Origin: an uncultured Treponema sp.
GTDB lineage: Bacteria > Spirochaetota > Spirochaetia > Treponematales > Treponemataceae
DNA length: 64,000 nt
Direction: 5' to 3'
NCBI GenBank assembly: GCA_900319625.1
Contig: ONPD01000001.1
Span: forward strand, 62,001 to 126,000
Numbering within the stretch: position 1 is the stretch's first letter; every line of letters starts with the position of its first letter. Below the pieces are notes generated by a model that had not been told where the DNA came from, made no database searches, and saw only the letters and a list, made by a program, of their open reading frames with translations. The position numbers were made by a program, and so were the translations under genes. Shown here in pieces: positions 60,023-64,000 of this stretch.

Positions 60023-61192
60023 TTAAATAAGGTAAACGAGGATGCCAAGGATAATCAGCAGGAGGACATTGTAAAGTGTGAAGGTAGCAAAGTAATTGCC
60101 CTTGTCATTTCTGGCGTTATCGCTGTTGTTGTAGAGCTTGAAGGAAATTACACTTGCCATTGAAGCAATCAGGGTGCCAAGGCCTCCGACGTTTACAGCC
60201 AGCAGGAGCATTGCGCCGTTCTGGGTGAAGCCGCTTAAAAGGAGGGCGGCCGGAACGTTAGAGATTACCTGGCTGGCGGCAATTCCTGTAATGTAGGTTT
60301 TGAGAGGCGAAGAGAGCATTGAATTGATGAAATCGGAAAATTCTTGAACGGTTGAAAGTGTTTTTGTGAAGATGAAAAAGCCTGCAAATGTGAGTAAAAG
60401 ACTGTAATCAACTTTTTTGAAAAGACGGAAATTGCAGATAAGCATTGCGATAATCGTGAAAATAAGCATAAAAAGATAATTTATGACGTGAAAAACCGTC
60501 AAAAGGCAGATGATAAAGTCTGCGGCGTAAAAAATCGTGCGGAAATCAATTTTGATGAAGGTAAGCTGATTCTGTAAAACGTTTCCTTCCAGCAGGTGGG
60601 GTTCTTCGTGGGCGCCGTGGTCTGCGAGTTTTGGCCGAGTCACAAACAGAATCATTACGGCAAGAATGAAAAGGGAAGGAAGGGCGATTTTTGCTGTGAG
60701 GGCAAAAAATTTCAGGGCTGAGAAACCATAGTATGAAAAAAGATAGAGGTTCTGAGGGTTTCCCATAGGTGTGATGCAGGAGCCCAGGTTGGCTGCCAGG
60801 GTTTCCAGAACAATGATTTTGAGGGCTGAAAGTCCGGTTCGCTTGAAAATTACAAGGGTAATCGGGACGAAAGTGAGCAGGGCAACATCGTTTGTGACGA
60901 ACATTGAGCTGAAAAATACTAAGTAAGTAAGCAGAAAGTAAAGTGAACGGCGGCTTTTGCAGAGGCGGAGAAGTTTTGCCGCTATAAAATCCAGGTAGTT
61001 CTGGCTCTGGAAGGCTTTAATTACTATCATCAGGGAAAAGAGGATTGCGATTGTGCGGAAGTCGATGGCTTGCAGGCAGAGTGAAGGTGCCGGGCGAACC
61101 AGGGCGACTGCAATCAGGGCAAGAAGAATGGCCGCAAAAAGAACAGGTTCGCGTTTTATGAAGTTAATTATAGAAGAAAACAGATTTTTCAT
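60023..61192 (-). CDS. SLC13/ArsB-like ion transporter family permease
   Basis: 389 residues with about eleven membrane helices. Motifs of the ArsB/NhaD/SLC13 superfamily: VTNDVALLTFVPITLVIFK, CITPMGNPQNLYLFSYYG and GIAASQVISNVPAALLLSG. Members move arsenite, Na+/H+, sulfate or dicarboxylates; the substrate cannot be set from sequence. No arsR or other ars gene is near. The start MKNLF is followed by a cytoplasmic stretch and the first helix. Confidence 0.85.
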   Translation of the reverse strand: MKNLFSSIINFIKREPVLFAAILLALIAVALVRPAPSLCLQAIDFRTIAILFSLMIVIKAFQSQNYLDFIAAKLLRLCKSRRSLYFLLTYLVFFSSMFVTNDVALLTFVPITLVIFKRTGLSALKIIVLETLAANLGSCITPMGNPQNLYLFSYYGFSALKFFALTAKIALPSLFILAVMILFVTRPKLADHGAHEEPHLLEGNVLQNQLTFIKIDFRTIFYAADFIICLLTVFHVINYLFMLIFTIIAMLICNFRLFKKVDYSLLLTFAGFFIFTKTLSTVQEFSDFINSMLSSPLKTYITGIAASQVISNVPAALLLSGFTQNGAMLLLAVNVGGLGTLIASMASVISFKLYNNSDNARNDKGNYFATFTLYNVLLLIILGILVYLI

Positions 61193-61246
61193 AGTGAGGA
61201 ATAGAATAGCATAAAATTAAAAGCTTGGGCAGATAAAATAAAAGTT

Positions 61247-61345
61247 GGCCGGTGGAGCCGGCGCGAGCGTGGAGCAGCGCCGAAGGCGGCCACCGCAACG
61301 AAGTGAGGAGGCTGGAGCGAAGCGGAACTGCGGAAGGCGAGTAGG
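61247..61345. repeat. GC-rich intergenic repeat
   Basis: About 100 bp of GC-rich sequence with words such as GGAGCGAAGCGGAACTGCGG, similar in style to the blocks at 23648 and 54180. It lies between divergent genes, upstream of metF. Confidence 0.65.
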
Positions 61346-61370
61346 TGTTGAGATTCGCCTAGTAATCTGA

Positions 61371-61376
61371 TAGATT
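61371..61376 (+). promoter_or_regulatory. -10-like element (TAGATT) for a leaderless metF start
   Basis: It ends 6 nt before the ATG at 61383, with no Shine-Dalgarno. Confidence 0.4.
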
Positions 61377-61382
61377 TATTTT

Positions 61383-62255
61383 ATGAAAATCTGTGAAATA
61401 CTTAGCAAAAAAGAACCTACACTTTCCTTTGAGGTTTTTCCTCCGAAGACGAGCGACAAATTTGATACTGTTGAGGCCGCTGTGACTCAGATTGCCTCCC
61501 TGCGCCCTTATTTTATGAGCGTGACTTATGGGGCGGCCGGCACTACTCGCGGTTTTACGACGGAGCTTGCGGCAAGTATTTTGAAACACGGAACAACTCC
61601 GCTGGCGCATTTGACCTGTGTAAACGCTTCAGCTGAGGCTACACGGGAGCAGCTGAACTCGCTTAAGGCGCACGGGATTGAAAATATTCTGGCTTTGCGC
61701 GGCGATATTCCTGAAGGGGCGAATCCGGAAGAATGGGAGTTTAAGCACGCCTGCGAACTGATGGATTTTATCAGTAATAACGGTGATTTTTGCGTGGGAG
61801 GCGCCTGCTACCCGGAAAAACACCCGGAAAGTTCCAACGTTGAGGCTGATATCCGTTCGCTTAAGATTAAGCAGGATGCGGGCTGTAAGTTTTTGACAAC
61901 ACAGATGTTTTTTGATAACAGCACTTTCTTTAACTTTTTATATAAGGTTCGCGAGGCGGGCGTTACAATTCCGATTGTTGCGGGAATTATGCCGGTTACC
62001 AACGCCAAGCAGATGGAAAAAATCATTAAGCTTTCGGGCGCTTTTATTCCCCGCCGTTATGTTGCCCTGCTTGACCGCTGGTCTGATGATCCGGTTGCTC
62101 TTAAACAGGCGGCTATTGCATATGCTACCGACCAGATTATCGATTTGATTGCCAACGGCGTGAACCACGTGCACATTTACACGATGAATAAGCCGGATGT
62201 GGCTGCTAAGATTCAGGAAAATCTAAGCGATATTATTCCGCTGCCAAAGTTCTAG
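61383..62255 (+). CDS. metF: 5,10-methylenetetrahydrofolate reductase
   Basis: 290 residues of the MTHFR barrel: LSFEVFPPKTSDKFDT (catalytic Glu), VTYGAAGTTRGFT, HLTCVNAS, ILALRGDIP (FAD-binding), CKFLTTQMFFDNSTFFNFL, IVAGIMPVTN and GVNHVHIYTMNKPD. It makes 5-methyl-THF for methionine synthesis. It heads a methionine/C1 cluster with the reactivation-domain gene and, past the divergent rubredoxin gene, metH. Confidence 0.96.
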   Translation: MKICEILSKKEPTLSFEVFPPKTSDKFDTVEAAVTQIASLRPYFMSVTYGAAGTTRGFTTELAASILKHGTTPLAHLTCVNASAEATREQLNSLKAHGIENILALRGDIPEGANPEEWEFKHACELMDFISNNGDFCVGGACYPEKHPESSNVEADIRSLKIKQDAGCKFLTTQMFFDNSTFFNFLYKVREAGVTIPIVAGIMPVTNAKQMEKIIKLSGAFIPRRYVALLDRWSDDPVALKQAAIAYATDQIIDLIANGVNHVHIYTMNKPDVAAKIQENLSDIIPLPKF

Positions 62256-62275
62256 GGCAGTCTGCCGGGCGCATA

Positions 62276-63001
62276 ATGAGCTTTCCTGTCATAAAGTGCT
62301 CCTATCGGGCGGAAGATATAGAAATCGATCCTCATGAAGTTTTGCGCTACCTGGGATACAAAAAGGAACTGGTGACGGGTGAGGATATTGCGCAGGTACA
62401 GGCGCTGCTGCCGGAGGCCAGGGCTGCGATAAAGGCGGCGGCCTGCTGGGGACGCTTTGAGGTGGAGCTGCTGGAGGAGGGCAGGATTTGCTTTCCTTAC
62501 GGGCAGGTTGTCAGCCGGGATTTGTGGCGGAACCTTACGCTGGGGGTACTGGCGGGGGAAAGTGCGGCTTGCGGCGGGCAGGGAACGTTGACCGATAAGG
62601 GTGCACCTTCCGCCGGGCAGGGGGCCCTTACAAATGTCAGTCAACCTTGCGGCTCGCGCGAGGTCTTTCTTTTTGCGGCAACCATAGGGCTGGCGTATGA
62701 CCGACTGGTTCAGAGGGCGCGAATTACTTCCATGGCAAAGGCAAGTTTTTTGAACGCAATCGGGGCGGCAGCAGTTGAAAACGTTTGCGACCAGATCAAC
62801 GAGGAACTTTGCAGGATTGCGGCGGAAGAAGGCAAAAGTCTTCGGCCGCGTTACAGCGCAGGCTACGGGGATTTTTCCCTTGAAAATCAGCGGGGTATTT
62901 TTGACCTGCTTTCTCCGGCAAAACACATCGGGCTTACTCTGAAAGACAATCTTATTATGGTGCCGGAAAAATCAGTTACGGCGGTTATCGGCCTTTATTA
63001 A
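62276..63001 (+). CDS. Stand-alone MetH reactivation (B12 activation) domain protein
   Basis: 241 residues. The C-terminal part matches the activation domain of cobalamin-dependent methionine synthase (RPRYSAGYGDFSLENQRGIF, DLLSPAKHIGLTLKDNLIMV, PEKSVTAVIG), which in E. coli is the last part of MetH. It should bind S-adenosylmethionine and help re-methylate oxidised cobalamin on a separately encoded MetH. The location between metF and metH supports this. Residues about 96-125 are encoded by a GC-rich palindromic insert between ordinary family sequence. It converges with the flavin reductase gene (stops overlap by 4 bp). Confidence 0.88.
   Translation: MSFPVIKCSYRAEDIEIDPHEVLRYLGYKKELVTGEDIAQVQALLPEARAAIKAAACWGRFEVELLEEGRICFPYGQVVSRDLWRNLTLGVLAGESAACGGQGTLTDKGAPSAGQGALTNVSQPCGSREVFLFAATIGLAYDRLVQRARITSMAKASFLNAIGAAAVENVCDQINEELCRIAAEEGKSLRPRYSAGYGDFSLENQRGIFDLLSPAKHIGLTLKDNLIMVPEKSVTAVIGLY
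62563..62655 (+). repeat. GC-rich palindromic insert in the MetH-reactivation gene
   Basis: Imperfect inverted repeat (TTGAC..TAAGGG and CCCTTA..GTCAA style) with a repeated GCGGGCAGGG/GCCGGGCAGGG. It encodes a Gly/Ala/Gln-rich stretch absent from the usual domain. Boundaries are approximate. Confidence 0.6.
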
Positions 63002-63642
63002 GCATAAATCGGTTCAAAATCTTCTGCCGGGTGGCCACAGATAGGACAGACAAAGTCAGCTGGCAGTTCAGAACCTTCGTAAACATAACCGCAGATTTTA
63101 CATTTCCAGCCGGTGATTTTCTTCTGTTCTCCGGAGGATGCGGCGCTTGAGGAGGCACTGGCACCTGCAGGTTTTGGCTTTACATCAGACTGATATTTTG
63201 CGTAAGTCAATGGCGGATTTTTGCTGGTCACTCTGGCATCAGTAATTTCTGCTACAAAAAGCATATGAGTTCCCAAATCCATCTGATTCAAAACCTTACA
63301 TTCGAGCACGGAACAAACTTTTGATTTTGGCGCAGGGCAGCCGTTTCCACAAAGCTCATAATCAAAGCCGTCAAATTTGTTTACGTCGCGGCCGCTCTGA
63401 TAGCCGAAGCGCTTAATCAAATCAAAATCGCAGCTTTCGTCCAGCACGGAAAGTGCAAATATGCCGGATTTTTCTATCATCTGGCAGGTAAGATTCTGTT
63501 TGATTACTGAAATTGCAACCCTGGAAGGATTGTTTGCCGTCTGAAAACAGGTGTTTGTGATGCAGGCATTAATTTTACCGCTGTCGACAGTTCCCAAAAC
63601 AAAAACACCGTAAGAAAGATTGTATAAAGCTTTATTATCCAT
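62998..63642 (-). CDS. Flavin reductase-rubredoxin fusion (high-molecular-weight rubredoxin type)
   Basis: 214 residues. The N-terminal FMN-binding flavin reductase-like domain (SYGVFVLGTVDSGKINACIT, NPSRVAISVIKQN, GTHMLFVAEI) is joined by a Ser/Ala linker to a C-terminal rubredoxin (WKCKICGYVYEG, DFVCPICGHPAEDFEPI, four Cys ligands). Such proteins pass NAD(P)H-derived electrons to diiron flavoproteins for NO or O2 reduction. The start at 63642 is chosen over a 36-codon extension because a TATACT hexamer on the minus strand ends 6 nt before it. In this position it may supply electrons for MetH cobalamin reactivation (inference). Confidence 0.9.
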   Translation of the reverse strand: MDNKALYNLSYGVFVLGTVDSGKINACITNTCFQTANNPSRVAISVIKQNLTCQMIEKSGIFALSVLDESCDFDLIKRFGYQSGRDVNKFDGFDYELCGNGCPAPKSKVCSVLECKVLNQMDLGTHMLFVAEITDARVTSKNPPLTYAKYQSDVKPKPAGASASSSAASSGEQKKITGWKCKICGYVYEGSELPADFVCPICGHPAEDFEPIYA

Positions 63643-63648
63643 AGGAAA

Positions 63649-63654
63649 AGTATA
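63649..63654 (-). promoter_or_regulatory. -10 element (TATACT) for a leaderless flavin reductase start
   Basis: It ends 6 nt before the minus-strand ATG at 63642. Confidence 0.5.
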
Positions 63655-63717
63655 AGGGCAAAACGGGCGGAAAGCACGAAAAATTTTGAGGTATTTATCG
63701 AAAAATCGCCTGCATTT

Positions 63718-63726
63718 TGCTATAAT
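63718..63726 (+). promoter_or_regulatory. Extended -10 promoter (TGCTATAAT) of metH
   Basis: A TGn motif plus perfect TATAAT; the ATG at 63749 follows 22 nt later, with a G-run that can act as Shine-Dalgarno. Confidence 0.55.
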
Positions 63727-63748
63727 TGCCAAAAAAACGGGGGCTGCC

Positions 63749-64000
63749 ATGAGTGGTGCAAGAGAAATTTTTAAGAAAGCGTATTCGGATTTTGTTTTTA
63801 TTGACGGCGGATGCGGTTCGATTTTACAGGCTCAGGGATTACAGCCTGGTGAGCTGCCGGAAACCTGGAATATCCTTCATCCGGAAATTATTCAGAAAAT
63901 GCACCGCGATTATCTGCTTGCCGGTGCTAATATCCTTACTTCAAATACTTTTGGCGCAAATATCAATAAATTTCAGCCGGGTGACATTAAGTTCAGCCTG
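63749..64000 (+). CDS. metH: Homocysteine S-methyltransferase domain protein, probably MetH (3' partial)
   Basis: 84 codons before the window edge. The sequence opens with the homocysteine-binding barrel start (DFVFIDGGCGSILQAQGL, then NILHPEIIQKMHRDYLLAGA and ILTSNTFGAN), as in cobalamin-dependent methionine synthase and the related BmuT-type transferases. The neighbouring metF and reactivation-domain genes favour MetH. It is divergent from the flavin reductase gene. Confidence 0.85.
   Translation, partial: MSGAREIFKKAYSDFVFIDGGCGSILQAQGLQPGELPETWNILHPEIIQKMHRDYLLAGANILTSNTFGANINKFQPGDIKFSL

Noticed and set aside
61193-61382. SAM or B12 riboswitch before metF
   Set aside because: The sequence is a GC-rich repeat followed by a likely leaderless start; no conserved riboswitch core was found.
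1-64000. tRNA, rRNA, tmRNA or RNase P RNA genes
   Set aside because: No cloverleaf, rRNA or other known structured RNA was recognised in the intergenic regions, all of which are short apart from 42005-42778.

Overview
The window reads as a chromosomal segment of a host-associated treponeme (Spirochaetota). The taxonomic call is inference. It rests on an archaeal-type phenylalanyl-tRNA synthetase beta chain, a cyclophilin-FKBP fusion immunophilin of the kind known from Treponema, pyruvate phosphate dikinase, a spirochaete-style set of signalling proteins, and the dnaA/gyrB neighbourhood. The replication origin lies inside the window: dnaA-dnaN-recF-dciA-rpmH-rnpA-yidD-yidC-khpB run leftward from about 37.4 kb and gyrB-gyrA run rightward.

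Layout. 1-7 kb: a YesM/YesN-type two-component pair (kinase cut by the window edge), pheT with an extra tRNA-binding domain, an NfeD-stomatin pair, a SpoU-family rRNA methyltransferase and a ZIP metal transporter. 7-19 kb: a secreted patatin with an outer-membrane barrel, a DUF763 protein, AzlCD, an aryl-CoA ligase divergent from indolepyruvate:ferredoxin oxidoreductase (iorAB), a VanX-like dipeptidase and the helicase HrpB. 19-23 kb: a YdcF-like protein and the proABC proline operon. 23.6-27.5 kb: an AT-rich accessory stretch with an acyltransferase, HTH regulators, a HigBA toxin-antitoxin pair with a clear promoter/operator, an ArsC-like protein and a DUF2442-HTH protein. 27.4-30 kb: tautomerase, immunophilin and a secreted protein. 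30-42 kb: the origin-linked block. 42.0-42.8 kb: a 774-bp non-coding region with DnaA boxes, parS-like sites and hairpin repeats. 42.8-51.4 kb: signalling genes (diguanylate cyclase, two hybrid kinases, one chemoreceptor). 51.4-60 kb: TetR regulator, queH, argA, ppdK, a double-glycine-leader peptide precursor and htpG. 60-64 kb: an ion/anion permease and a methionine/C1 cluster (metF, MetH-reactivation protein, flavin reductase-rubredoxin, start of metH).

Four sequence-level themes are not explained by the genes. (1) A family of about 80-bp two-hairpin elements, at least seven copies here, whose arm sequences differ between copies while staying complementary and which often carry TTACG before the last arm. 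(2) One of these elements sits between proA and proB, flanked by a 16-bp direct repeat, and appears to have split an ancestral ATGA stop-start overlap. (3) Next to gyrA, three copies each abut a parS-like palindrome, with three perfect DnaA boxes between them. (4) Many genes have a -10-like hexamer ending usually 6 nt before the ATG and no Shine-Dalgarno sequence, which suggests leaderless mRNAs; the other genes mostly have good Shine-Dalgarno sites. GC-rich palindromic inserts also lie in frame inside several proteins.

All calls come from reading the sequence and the supplied translations. No database search, alignment or folding program was run.
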